From Alphaproteobacteria bacterium (lineage in GTDB: Bacteria > Pseudomonadota > Alphaproteobacteria > JAVJVX01): a stretch of 64,000 nucleotides of DNA. The stretch lies in contig JAVJVX010000005.1 of assembly GCA_040220875.1 (NCBI GenBank), positions 186,001-250,000 of the forward strand. The letters run 5' to 3'. The notes beneath the pieces were generated by a model. That model was not told the origin of the DNA. It did not search any database and saw nothing but the letters and a program-made list of their open reading frames with translations. Below are positions 50,347 through 61,914 of this stretch, piece by piece. Made by a program: the position numbers and the translations under genes. Every line of letters starts with the position of its first letter. The stretch's first letter is position 1.

Positions 50347-52137
50347 TCAGGCTTCGCCCCGCTCCTCCGCCCGGACCTCGAGCAGGGCCCGGTTATGGCG
50401 CCGGACGACGTCGAGCTCGCGGATGATCCCGAGGAAGCGCATGTTTTCACGGCTCTCCACGACCGGAACGAGGCCCTCCTCGCCCGATTGAAATAGCTCC
50501 ATCGCATCCTTGAGCGTCTCGCCGGGCACCAGCACAGTCGGGTGCCGGCGGGCGATATCCCTGGCCTTGCCGCCATCTTCGGACGATTCGCCCGCCACAT
50601 CTTCTTCAAGGTCGTGGATCTGTTCGCGCCCTATCGTTCCGGTGAGGAGGCCATCGCGATCGACGACGAGCAACTGTCCGTAGCGACTGGCCTTGAGCGC
50701 CGTCTCCATCTCCTTCAGGCCGGCTTCCGACCCCACCCGATCGGCCACGGTCACAATCAGATCGGCCACTTTCACGCCGCGAAGCTTCTCGCTTTCCCGC
50801 CCGTCGCGGGGATCGATGCCGCGTTCTTTCATCTGGCAGAAGAAGAACGACCCCCCCAGCAACCGGTCATTCACGAACACGCTCACCACGACCGCCACCA
50901 TGACGGCGAGCGTGAGCGAGTAATCGCCCGTCAGTTCGAACATGATGAGAATGGTTGAAATCGGCGCTCCCATCACGGCGGCGGCAACCGCGCCCATGCC
51001 GACGAGAGCGTAGAGCCCGTGGGTTGTCCCCAGGCCGGGCAGGACCGCCTGACTCACCAGCCCGAAGGCACCGCCCAGCATCGCGCCCAGGAAAAGCGAG
51101 GGACTGAAAACCCCGCCGGCAAAGCCGAAACCGAGTGTCAGGCCGGTTGCGACAATCTTGGCAACAAGCAGGGCCAGCAGCAGGCCGAGTGTGAAGGATT
51201 CCTGCAGGGCGAGGTCCGTCGCCTCGTACCCGACGCCCATGATCTGGGGCAACCAGATGGCGATCAGCCCGACGCCAAGTCCGCCCAGCGCCGGGCGCGC
51301 CCAGACCGGCAGCGGCGTCTTCTCGGACAGGTCGCGGGCGAAAAAGATCGCGCGTGCGAGCGCGACTGAAACCAGGCCGGCCGCCAGGCCGAGCCCCATG
51401 AACAGGGCGAAATTCCAGAGCGAGCCGATCGCATAGCTCGGAATAACGAAGGCGGGAAAATCCCCATATTGCAGGCGGGCCACGATCGTGGCGCTGACGG
51501 CCGCAAGCACGACGGGGCCGAAGGCGCTCATGGCGTAACGGCCGACCACGACTTCCAGCGCGAACAGAATGCCGGCGATCGGGGCGTTGAAGGAGGCTGC
51601 GACGGCAGCCGCGACGCCGCTGGCCAGGAGTGTCAGGGTCATCCGCCGATTGAGGCCAAGCCGCGCGCCGAGCCAGCCGCCGAGATGAGCGCCGAGATGA
51701 ATGGCCGGCCCTTCCCGCCCGGCCGAGGCGCCGGCCCCCAGCGTCACGGCGCTGGTCAGCGCGCCCGCGAGCCCGGTGCGCAGCGAACCCTTGGCGCCCT
51801 GGACGGCCGCCAGTTCGATCACATCGGCAATGCCCTGCGGGCGGCCATCGGGCAGAAGCCAGCGGATCAGAAGCCCGACGACGAGACCGCCCAGCACAGG
51901 CGCCAGGGCGAGGTGCCACCAGGCGAGCGAGGCTGCCGCCGAATGGAAGCGCTCGCTGGATATGCCGAAAAACCCTGTCTGTACCAGGAGGATCGTCTCG
52001 CGAAAGCCGATGACCACCAGGGTCACCAGCACGCCGGCCGCCACGGCGAGAAGCCAGAAAACGACCTGGTTCTGCCTGAGGCCGAGAGCCAGTTGGCGGG
52101 CGAAACGCTCGAGAGGGGGCGTGGAAGGCTTGGCCAT
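50347..52137 (-). CDS. ClC family anion channel/transporter with CBS domains
   Basis: Inner membrane ClC protein. With the ATG at 52137 it has 596 residues: a ClC core of about 430 residues with many membrane helices, then two CBS domains (about 455-585). GREGPAIHLGAHLG carries the gating Glu and FNAPIAGILFALEVVVG the second conserved Glu; GGVFSPSLFLGAMLGG is the third ion motif. The usual GSGIP motif that supplies the central chloride-coordinating Ser is replaced by a sequence around RPQGIADVIEL, so ion preference is uncertain. CBS domains suggest nucleotide control. Confidence 0.92.
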   Translation of the reverse strand: MAKPSTPPLERFARQLALGLRQNQVVFWLLAVAAGVLVTLVVIGFRETILLVQTGFFGISSERFHSAAASLAWWHLALAPVLGGLVVGLLIRWLLPDGRPQGIADVIELAAVQGAKGSLRTGLAGALTSAVTLGAGASAGREGPAIHLGAHLGGWLGARLGLNRRMTLTLLASGVAAAVAASFNAPIAGILFALEVVVGRYAMSAFGPVVLAAVSATIVARLQYGDFPAFVIPSYAIGSLWNFALFMGLGLAAGLVSVALARAIFFARDLSEKTPLPVWARPALGGLGVGLIAIWLPQIMGVGYEATDLALQESFTLGLLLALLVAKIVATGLTLGFGFAGGVFSPSLFLGAMLGGAFGLVSQAVLPGLGTTHGLYALVGMGAVAAAVMGAPISTILIMFELTGDYSLTLAVMVAVVVSVFVNDRLLGGSFFFCQMKERGIDPRDGRESEKLRGVKVADLIVTVADRVGSEAGLKEMETALKASRYGQLLVVDRDGLLTGTIGREQIHDLEEDVAGESSEDGGKARDIARRHPTVLVPGETLKDAMELFQSGEEGLVPVVESRENMRFLGIIRELDVVRRHNRALLEVRAEERGEA

Positions 52138-52239
52138 CGGTTCGGGCCCCGGCAGCGGGAAGGACAGGAAGCTCCCTGTTACCGAACCCCACTTGGGACG
52201 AAAGAACAAGCCCCGGTTGGGGCACCGGCCGGGTTCTCG

Positions 52240-53316
52240 CTAACTCGCGATGCGATGATCGGCGTCCGTGGCCTCGACCGAGGATTCCTTGACGACCTTG
52301 TTGCGCCCCGAATTCTTGGCCTGGTAAAGCGCCCGATCGGCCCGTCCGAGGAACCCCTCGATGGTGTCCTTGAGCCGATACTGGGCGACACCGACGGACA
52401 TGGTGATCCGGGCCAGTTCCTCGCCCGTGCTTTTGCGCATGATTTTTTTGGAACACAGCGTCTTGCGCAGCGATTCGGCGACACGTGCCGCGTCACCGAG
52501 CCGCGTGCGAGGCAGGATGACAGCGAATTCTTCACCGCCGTAACGCGCCGCCTTGTCCTGGCCCTTGAGGGATTGGTGCAGAATGTGACCGACCAGCTTG
52601 AGAACCTGGTCACCCATCGCATGACCGAAGGTGTCGTTGAACCGTTTGAAGTGATCGATGTCGACCATAAGCAGGCTGAGCGGCGCACCCTCTTCTTCGG
52701 CCGCGCGCGTCGCCTGACGCAGATTGGCGTCAAACGCCTTGCGATTGGCGACGCCGGTCAGCCCGTCCAGCAGGGCTTCCTCGCGTGCCTCCTCCAGATT
52801 TTCCTTGAGATGCAGGACCTCCGTGGAAGCATTCTGCAGCTTGCCCGAAAGCTCTTCGTTACGCTCGCGCAGCGTTGCAGTCTCGCGCGACAGGTTCTCC
52901 ACCACGTTTCTGACCGCCTCGAGGGTGAGATCACCGGCAAGGGATTCCTCGGATGATTTCAGCGTCTGGCTGAAGGATCGCGCGTCGCCGGCAGCACTGC
53001 GCAAAAGCTCCATGACGTGAGCAATCGAATCGTCCACCCTATCGGCCGCATCGACGACGGAGTCGCTGAGCGGCTCGCTATCGAGATGACGCTCATACAG
53101 GGCCAGGTGGTCTTCCGCCGAGATCGGGCGCTTGCTGTTGACCAGGGCAATCATATCCTGGACCAGCGCCGCCGGCTCGCCGAGCTTGTACTGAAACCAG
53201 ACAGCATAGTTTACCGGCGTCGGCGCAATCGACAGCGCTTCCATCTCGCTGAGGGCCGCACCGGCGGCCTTCGCGGCCTCGCCAGGTTGTATGTTGTTCG
53301 AAATCGCGATGCGCAT
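52240..53316 (-). CDS. diguanylate cyclase (GGDEF domain)
   Basis: Makes cyclic di-GMP. The 358-residue soluble protein has an N-terminal helical region of unknown type (1-140), a coiled coil (about 140-182), and a full GGDEF domain (about 183-350). DGLTGVANRKAFD, MVDIDHFKRFNDTFGH (metal and guanine contacts) and RYGGEEFAVILPR (active-site GGEEF at 260-264) are intact, so it should be active. The product-inhibition I-site RxxD is altered to KGQD (251-254). No membrane segment is visible. A CtrA-like site lies about 85 bases upstream. Confidence 0.95.
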   Translation of the reverse strand: MRIAISNNIQPGEAAKAAGAALSEMEALSIAPTPVNYAVWFQYKLGEPAALVQDMIALVNSKRPISAEDHLALYERHLDSEPLSDSVVDAADRVDDSIAHVMELLRSAAGDARSFSQTLKSSEESLAGDLTLEAVRNVVENLSRETATLRERNEELSGKLQNASTEVLHLKENLEEAREEALLDGLTGVANRKAFDANLRQATRAAEEEGAPLSLLMVDIDHFKRFNDTFGHAMGDQVLKLVGHILHQSLKGQDKAARYGGEEFAVILPRTRLGDAARVAESLRKTLCSKKIMRKSTGEELARITMSVGVAQYRLKDTIEGFLGRADRALYQAKNSGRNKVVKESSVEATDADHRIAS

Positions 53317-53400
53317 GACTGCGTCTGCCCGTTCTACCCGCCATCAGCTCCTTATCGGCCAGATAGCCTCCCACCGCCGGTCAGCTTGGGCCCGAACCCG

Positions 53401-53415
53401 TTAACAATCCGCTAA
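53401..53415 (-). promoter_or_regulatory. possible CtrA-binding site upstream of the diguanylate cyclase
   Basis: TTAA-CAATCCG-CTAA: two half-sites with the 7-base spacing of the alphaproteobacterial CtrA motif TTAA-N7-TTAA, with one mismatch. It lies 85 bases before the diguanylate cyclase start. Single matches of this length occur by chance, so this is tentative. Confidence 0.4.
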
Positions 53416-53484
53416 CCAACGGATTCGCCTAATTTTTTAGGAGATTGCGCCGGACCGGGCGCCGGCGGGACCGGGGCAGGCCGG

Positions 53485-53994
53485 TCAGCCGCACTGGCCG
53501 CGAGAGCCCTCGGCGCAGATCCGCTGGCCGTCGATCCATGTCGCCCCGGCCAGGTAAGCGCCCAGCAGATCGGCGTTGCGGATGTTGGCGCCGGTCAGGT
53601 CGGCTCCGCGCAGATCGGCATCGAACAGCCGTGCGCGCCGAAGCCGCGCGCCGCGAAAGGAGGCCCCCCTGAGATCAGCCTTGGTGAAATCGGCCTCGTC
53701 CAGCCGGGCGCCGTCGAAAACGGCGTTTTCGAGTTTCGCAGATATGAATTTGACCCGGAAGGCGTTCGCGCCCGAGAAATCGGCCTCCGACAAATCGGCG
53801 CGCGAGAAGGTCGCATCACGCAGATTGGCGTTGCTGAGTGTCGCGCCGCGGAGATCATTGCCATCGAAATAGCAGCGTTCCCAATCGACGCCCGCGGCGG
53901 GCGCGTCGAGACATTCGGCATGGGCGGTGATTGCGGGAAGGGTCATCACCAGGGCCAGCAGGAGGGCCCAGTATCTCGTGCCAGAGGCTTTCAT
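53485..53994 (-). CDS. exported pentapeptide-repeat protein
   Basis: With the ATG at 53994 the protein has 169 residues. Residues 1-26 form a signal peptide (WALLLALVMTLPAITAHA with an A-H-A cleavage site). The rest is a pentapeptide repeat run of A(N/D)LxX type from about 42 to 150 (LRGATLSNANLRDATFSRADLSEADF and similar), which folds as a right-handed four-sided helix. Two Cys pairs flank the repeats (Cys27/Cys40 at the start, two near the C-terminus). Probably periplasmic; the function is unknown. Confidence 0.88.
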   Translation of the reverse strand: MKASGTRYWALLLALVMTLPAITAHAECLDAPAAGVDWERCYFDGNDLRGATLSNANLRDATFSRADLSEADFSGANAFRVKFISAKLENAVFDGARLDEADFTKADLRGASFRGARLRRARLFDADLRGADLTGANIRNADLLGAYLAGATWIDGQRICAEGSRGQCG

Positions 53995-54033
53995 GCGTCC
54001 CAAGATAGGCTGAGCCGGGCGGCAAAACAATGG

Positions 54034-54070
54034 CACCGCTCAGGGGCACCGCTCAGGGGCACCGCTCAGG
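54034..54070. repeat. 13-bp tandem repeat, 2.8 copies
   Basis: CACCGCTCAGGGG occurs at 54034-54046 and 54047-54059, with a third partial copy from 54060. The last copy contains the stop codon of the C-terminal metH gene (TCA on this strand at 54066-54068). The unit is not a multiple of three, and the first two copies lie outside the coding sequence. Confidence 0.9.
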
Positions 54071-56746
54071 CGGCGTCCTGGCGGTCCGGGTCGTAGCCCA
54101 GGACCGGACCCAGCCAGCGCTCCACCGTCTTGATGTCCATGCCCTTGCGCCGGGCGTAATCGGCAACCTGGTCGCGCTCGACCCGACCGACGCCGAAATA
54201 CCGCGCCTCAGGATGGGCGAAATAAAGGCCGCTCACGGCTGCCGTCGGCAGCATGGCGTAGCTTTCCGTCAACCGAATGCCGGTGCGTTCCGTCGCCTCG
54301 AGGAGGCGGAACAGGGTGTCCTTTTCCGTATGGTCGGGACAGGCCGGGTAGCCGGGAGCCGGGCGGATACCGCGATACGCCTCGCGAATGAGCGCCGCGT
54401 TATCCAAATCCTCGTCCGGCGCGTAGCCCCAGAATTCCTTGCGCACACGCTCATGCAGCCGTTCGGCAAAGGCCTCCGCCAGCCGATCGGCCAGGGCCTT
54501 GGCCAGGATCGCGTTATAATCGTCCTGCGATTTCTCGTACCCGGCCACCACCTCATCGAGGCCAAGTCCCGTCGTCACCGCGAACCCGCCGATATAGTCG
54601 GCCAGCCGCGTCTCGACGGGCGCGATGTAGTCGGCCAGGCACGGGTTGCTGCGACCGTCCTCCTTCGCGATCTGCTGGCGCAGGCAGTGAAGGGTGGCAA
54701 GCACGGTCTCCCGCGTCTCATCACTATAGAGCGCGATATCGTCACCCACCCCGTTCGCTGGCCAGAAGCCGATGACGCCGCTGGCGCGAAGCCATTTCTC
54801 GTCGACGATCCGGTGCAGCATCTTTTCCGCATCGTTGAAAAGGCCGCGCGCCACTTCACCGACCACCGGGTCATCGAGAATCTTGGGGTAGGCGCCCGCC
54901 AGTTCCCAGGTCCGGAAAAACGGCGTCCAGTCGATACGCTCGACAAGCTCGCCGAGCGGATAATCGGCGAAATCGGTGAGGCCCGAGACGTTCGGTTTCG
55001 GCGGGGCGTAATCTGACCAATCGATCGCGACCCTGGCCCGGCGCGCCTCCTCGAGCGGGAGCGTCCGCGCTGTCTTCGACTTTTCTCGTTCGGTGCGCAC
55101 TGCGGCGTACTCGGCCCCGATCTTTCGGGCAAAGGCGTCGGCGCCATCGCCCTCCTTGCTGAGCAGACTGGCGCAGACACCGACCGCGCGAGACGCATCC
55201 AGCACGTGGACGACGGGCCGGTCGTATTTAAGATCGATCTTCACCGCCGTATGCACGCGCGACGTGGTGGCCCCGCCGATCAGGAGCGGCTGGTCGAATC
55301 CCTCACGCTGCAATTCGGCCGCCACGTGCACCATCTCATCCAGCGACGGCGTTATGAGGCCCGAAAGCCCGATCAGATCGACCTTTTCCTTCCGGGCTGC
55401 CTCGAGAATTTTCTCGGCCGGCACCATGACGCCCAGATCGATCACCTCATAGCTGTTGCACTGGAGGACCACGCCCACGATGTTCTTCCCGATGTCGTGC
55501 ACGTCGCCCTTGACCGTGGCCAGCAATATCCGGCCGTTCGTGCTGGTATCGCCACTGGCCGCCTTCTCGGCTTCGAGATAGGGGATGAGGTGGCCGACGG
55601 CCTGCTTCATCACCCGGGCGGATTTCACCACCTGGGGCAGGAACATCTTGCCGGCGCCGAACAGGTCGCCCACGACATTCATCCCGTCCATGAGGGGGCC
55701 CTCGATCACCTCGATAGGCCGGCCGTATTTCTGCCGCGCCTCCTCTGTGTCCTCGATAATGAAATCGGTGATGCCCTTGACCAACGCGTGACGGAGCCGC
55801 TCGGTGACATCCGATTGGCGCCACGAAAGATCGGCGGCGGATCTCTCCGACCCCTTACCGCGGAAACTCTCGGCCGTCTCCAGTAACCGCTCGGTCGCAT
55901 CCTCACGCCGGTTGAGCAGCACATCCTCGACCCGCTCCAGAAGGTCTTCTGGAATGTCCTCATAGACCGCGAGCTGGCCGGCATTGACGATCCCCATATC
56001 CATGCCGCTCCGGATGGCATGGTAGAGGAAGGCCGAATGCATGGCCTCGCGCACCCGGTCATTGCCCCGGAACGAAAAGGAGATGTTGGACACGCCGCCA
56101 GATACGTGAGCGTGCGGCAGTTCGGCCCGGATGCGTCGGCACGCCTCGATGAATTCGACGGCATAGTTGTTGTGGGCCTCGATACCGGTTGCGACCGCGA
56201 AAATATTGGGGTCGAAGATGATGTCCTCGGGCGGGAAACCGACCTTTTCCGTCAGCAGTCGGTAGGCGCGGGCGCAGATCTCGAACTTCCGGTCTGCGGT
56301 GTCTGCCTGTCCCTTCTCGTCGAAGGCCATGACCACCGCCGCCGCACCGTAGCGCCGGACCAGCCTCGCCTGGTCGACGAAGCTTTCCTCGCCCTCCTTG
56401 AGGCTGATCGAATTGACGATGCCCTTGCCCTGGACGCATTTCAGCCCCGCCTCGATGACCGACCATTTGGAGGAATCGATCATGATGGGAATGCGGCTGA
56501 TTTCAGGCTCACCCGCGATCAGGTTGAGAAATTTCGTCATCGCCGCCTCGGAATCGAGAAGGCCTTCATCCATGTTGACGTCCAGAATCTGGGCGCCGTT
56601 CTCTACCTGGCTCTTGGCGACGGAAAGGGCCGAATCGTAATCGTCCTCCTGGATCAGCTTGCGAAAGCGCGCCGATCCCGTAACGTTTGTGCGCTCGCCT
56701 ATGGTGACGAAACGCGCTTGCGCGGATGCCTGGTTCATCGCCTCGC

Positions 56747-56750
<4 letters not shown>
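54066..56750 (-). CDS. metH: methionine synthase, C-terminal part (folate, cobalamin and activation domains)
   Basis: Second half of a split cobalamin-dependent methionine synthase. With the ATG at 56750 it has 894 residues. The first about 270 form the pterin-binding domain ([36 protein letters not shown]). Next comes the Cap and B12-binding region with [17 protein letters not shown] near 416-432, whose His ligates cobalt. The C-terminal about 320 residues are the SAM-dependent reactivation domain ([52 protein letters not shown]-like). The homocysteine-binding domain is on the upstream gene, with a 4-base ATGA overlap, so the two must work together. Confidence 0.96.
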
Positions 56751-59744
<2,994 letters not shown>

Positions 59745-59785
59745 GGGCCCTTGATCCCCTGATTCGATCACCGCGCCCTCTACGC

Positions 59786-59815
59786 GATTTAAGGAGATAA
59801 ACATATCCTTATATC
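59786..59815. promoter_or_regulatory. inverted repeat, candidate operator of the ArsR-methyltransferase/met operon
   Basis: GATTTAAGGA (59786-59795), 10-base spacer, TCCTTATATC (59806-59815): arms are complementary at 9 of 10 positions. It lies 42 bases upstream of the preferred ATG at 59744, in the only AT-rich patch of the region. Centre-to-centre spacing suits a dimeric winged-helix regulator, most simply the product of the adjacent gene. Confidence 0.7.
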
Positions 59816-60214
59816 GTTAACAAACACTTTTTGAGGCGATTATCCCCTCCGGATGATTATCCCCTTCGGGTGCGAGGGGGCATGTTGCCGGGGCCTGACG
59901 GCCCTCGCCGGACGAATGGCGCCGCCGGGATCGGACGTCCATATCGGGCCAAGCCACAGGCGCCGGAAGCGCGCCGGGCGGGGCGGGACTTGCCGCGGCC
60001 CCCCGATTTTCGTCCTGAATGTGGATCAAATTCCTTGGCTGTTTCGTTTTTGCCACGCCCGGAAAAATCTGTCAGTCAAACCGGCCGGTTAAGTGCAAGC
60101 CGTTGTGACTGGTGTTTTTTTTGGCCCTATGATACGGAGATTGCGCGCCGCATGGGGAGCGGTGAAATTACCCCGACAAGCAGGCCGGCGCGCGTATTGG
60201 GAGACCCGTCGTTC
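59816..60214. promoter_or_regulatory. divergent control region between the met operon and mlaA
   Basis: About 400 bases between the regulator side and mlaA with no supported gene. It contains two direct copies of GATTATCCCCT (59838-59848 and 59855-59865, period 17), GC-rich sequence to about 60000, an AT-rich stretch at about 60010-60130, and the probable mlaA promoter at 60103-60133. Confidence 0.5.
60103..60133 (+). promoter_or_regulatory. candidate promoter of mlaA-mlaC
   Basis: TTGTGA (60103-60108) and TATGAT (60128-60133) with a 19-base spacer that includes a run of eight T. The -10 box is a strong match; the spacer is slightly long. It would give a leader of about 75 bases before mlaA. 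Confidence 0.5.
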
Positions 60215-61192
60215 ATGCGTATTCTGACCTCTCGCCAAGTTTTCGAGACCACCGCCACGCCGTCGCACCGGCGCGCCGGCCATCGAGCCGCCATTGTGCC
60301 GCTGCTCGCCCTGGTGCTGAGCGCTTGCGCCTCGACTCCCGAAGCGGAAATCGCGGACGTCAACGGCGCGCATGACCCATACGAAGGCTTCAACCGCTCG
60401 ATGCACACCTTCAACATGAAGGCCGATGAATACGTGCTCAAGCCGGCGGCCACCGCCTACCGTGACAATGTCCCCGAACTGGCGCGCAAATCGGTCTCCA
60501 ACATGCTGAACAACGCCGGCTCGGTCGTGGTCCTCGTCAATGACGTGCTGCAATGGAACTGGGGCCGGGCCGGAGTCACGGCACAGCGCCTCGTGACCAA
60601 CACGATCGAAGGCGTCGGCGGCATGGTCGACGTGGCGGCGACCCGCGGTATCCACCGCCATGACGAGGATTTCGGCCAGACTCTGGCGGTCTGGGGGGTC
60701 GACGAGGGACCCTATCTGGTTCTGCCCCTTCTTGGTCCGTCCAATCCGCGCGATGCCGTCGGCCGGATCGTGGACGGGTTCTCGGACCCCATGGCCTATA
60801 CCGGGGCGACAGCCGTGAGCCCGTCGATCTTTGTGGCCAATGCGGTCGATTCGCGCTCGGAGACTCTGGGCATCCTCGAGGATATCGAGCGCTCCTCCCT
60901 TGATTATTACGCGACACTGCGCTCGCTCTACCGCCAGTCGCGGCGCAACGAAATTCTGAACGGCGCCGAGCCCGAAGAACCCGCGGCCGTTTTCTCCCCG
61001 GGCGGGCGACCCAGCTATGATCCCTCGGTTTTCGAAGAATTCGACGAGATCGACGAACCGGCGGTTGACGCGCCGGGCGGCGCGACAGACGATGACAAGG
61101 GGAAAGAGACGCCTTCCTCTTCGACCGGCACGCCCGAACGGTCGCAGACATCGGAAGCGACCTCGCAGACCCTATCCCTGCTGGCGGAGTAG
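60215..61192 (+). CDS. mlaA: MlaA (VacJ), outer membrane lipid-asymmetry lipoprotein
   Basis: Outer membrane lipoprotein that removes misplaced phospholipids from the outer leaflet and passes them to MlaC. With the ATG at 60215 it has 325 residues. A signal peptide ends in lipobox LSAC (Cys38). The MlaA domain contains DPYEGFNRSMHTFNMKADEYVLKP, FGQTLAVWGVDEGPYLVLPLLGPSNPRDAVG and LDYYATLRSLYRQSR. A Pro/Glu/Asp/Ser-rich tail after about 255 is extra relative to E. coli and probably disordered. mlaC follows after 7 bases. Confidence 0.95.
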   Translation: MRILTSRQVFETTATPSHRRAGHRAAIVPLLALVLSACASTPEAEIADVNGAHDPYEGFNRSMHTFNMKADEYVLKPAATAYRDNVPELARKSVSNMLNNAGSVVVLVNDVLQWNWGRAGVTAQRLVTNTIEGVGGMVDVAATRGIHRHDEDFGQTLAVWGVDEGPYLVLPLLGPSNPRDAVGRIVDGFSDPMAYTGATAVSPSIFVANAVDSRSETLGILEDIERSSLDYYATLRSLYRQSRRNEILNGAEPEEPAAVFSPGGRPSYDPSVFEEFDEIDEPAVDAPGGATDDDKGKETPSSSTGTPERSQTSEATSQTLSLLAE

Positions 61193-61199
61193 CCCACCC

Positions 61200-61826
61200 A
61201 TGACGACATTCATGCGCTCCCTGAAGCGCGCATTCCTGCTTATCATCATCGCAGCCCCGCTGGCCGCGCCCGCATCCGCCGCCTTCCCGGAAGGCGCGGA
61301 CACGTTCGTCCGCGGGATCGGCGATCAGGCCGTCGAGACGCTCAAGGACGAGACCCTGTCACGCGACCAGATCGAGGAGCGCTTTCGCAAGATCTTCCGC
61401 GAGACCTTTTACGTTCCGGCCATCGGCCGTTTCGTGCTCGGCAAATACTGGCGGCAGGCGTCAGAACAGCAGCGTCGGGAATTCCTCGACCTGTTCGAGG
61501 AATTCATCGTTCGCACCTATGCCAAGCGCTTCAAGGACTATACGGGCGAGACCCTGCAGGTCCGGGAGGCACGCCAGGCAAGCGACACGCAGGCTATTGT
61601 GATCTCCGAAATCGTCCGCCCCGAGGCCCCGCCCATCAAGGTGGACTGGCGGGTCGGCATTCCCAAGGACAGCCAGGATTACCGCGTCTATGACGTAACG
61701 ATCGAGGGCATCAGCATGGCCGTCACCCAGAGATCGGAGTTCGCGACCGTTATCCAGCGGCGCGGCAAGGGCGTGGACGGGCTGCTGGAGGCGCTGCGCG
61801 AGAAGATCGCCGAGCTGAATACCTGA
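61200..61826 (+). CDS. mlaC: MlaC, periplasmic phospholipid carrier
   Basis: Periplasmic shuttle of the Mla pathway (Tol_Tol_Ttg2 family). The 208-residue protein has a signal peptide (FLLIIIAAPLAAPASA, cleavage about residue 27), then FRKIFRETFYVPAIGRFVLGKYW, FLDLFEEFIVRTYAKRFKDYTGETLQV and a final VYDVTIEGISMAVTQRSEFATVIQRRG that lines the lipid pocket. It forms an operon with mlaA. The inner membrane MlaFEDB transporter is not in the window. Confidence 0.94.
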   Translation: MTTFMRSLKRAFLLIIIAAPLAAPASAAFPEGADTFVRGIGDQAVETLKDETLSRDQIEERFRKIFRETFYVPAIGRFVLGKYWRQASEQQRREFLDLFEEFIVRTYAKRFKDYTGETLQVREARQASDTQAIVISEIVRPEAPPIKVDWRVGIPKDSQDYRVYDVTIEGISMAVTQRSEFATVIQRRGKGVDGLLEALREKIAELNT

Positions 61827-61860
61827 CCGGCGCCTCCCCGCGGGGGAAACGGCACCATCG

Positions 61861-61889
61861 AAAAACCCGGCTCGTGGCCGGGTTTTTTT
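61861..61889. terminator. intrinsic terminator, usable in both directions
   Basis: AAAAACCCGGC, 5-base loop TCGTG, GCCGGGTTTTTTT: a strong GC stem flanked by A-run and T-run. It ends mlaA-mlaC on the plus strand and, by symmetry, ettA on the minus strand. Confidence 0.92.
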
Positions 61890-61914
61890 GAGCCTGAAAT
61901 CCCGGCGGGACGGG

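Noticed and set aside
59796-59840. Riboswitch (SAM or cobalamin type) before the methionine operon
   Set aside because: The leader of the regulator gene is too short and lacks the conserved cores of these riboswitches; a DNA inverted repeat explains the region better.
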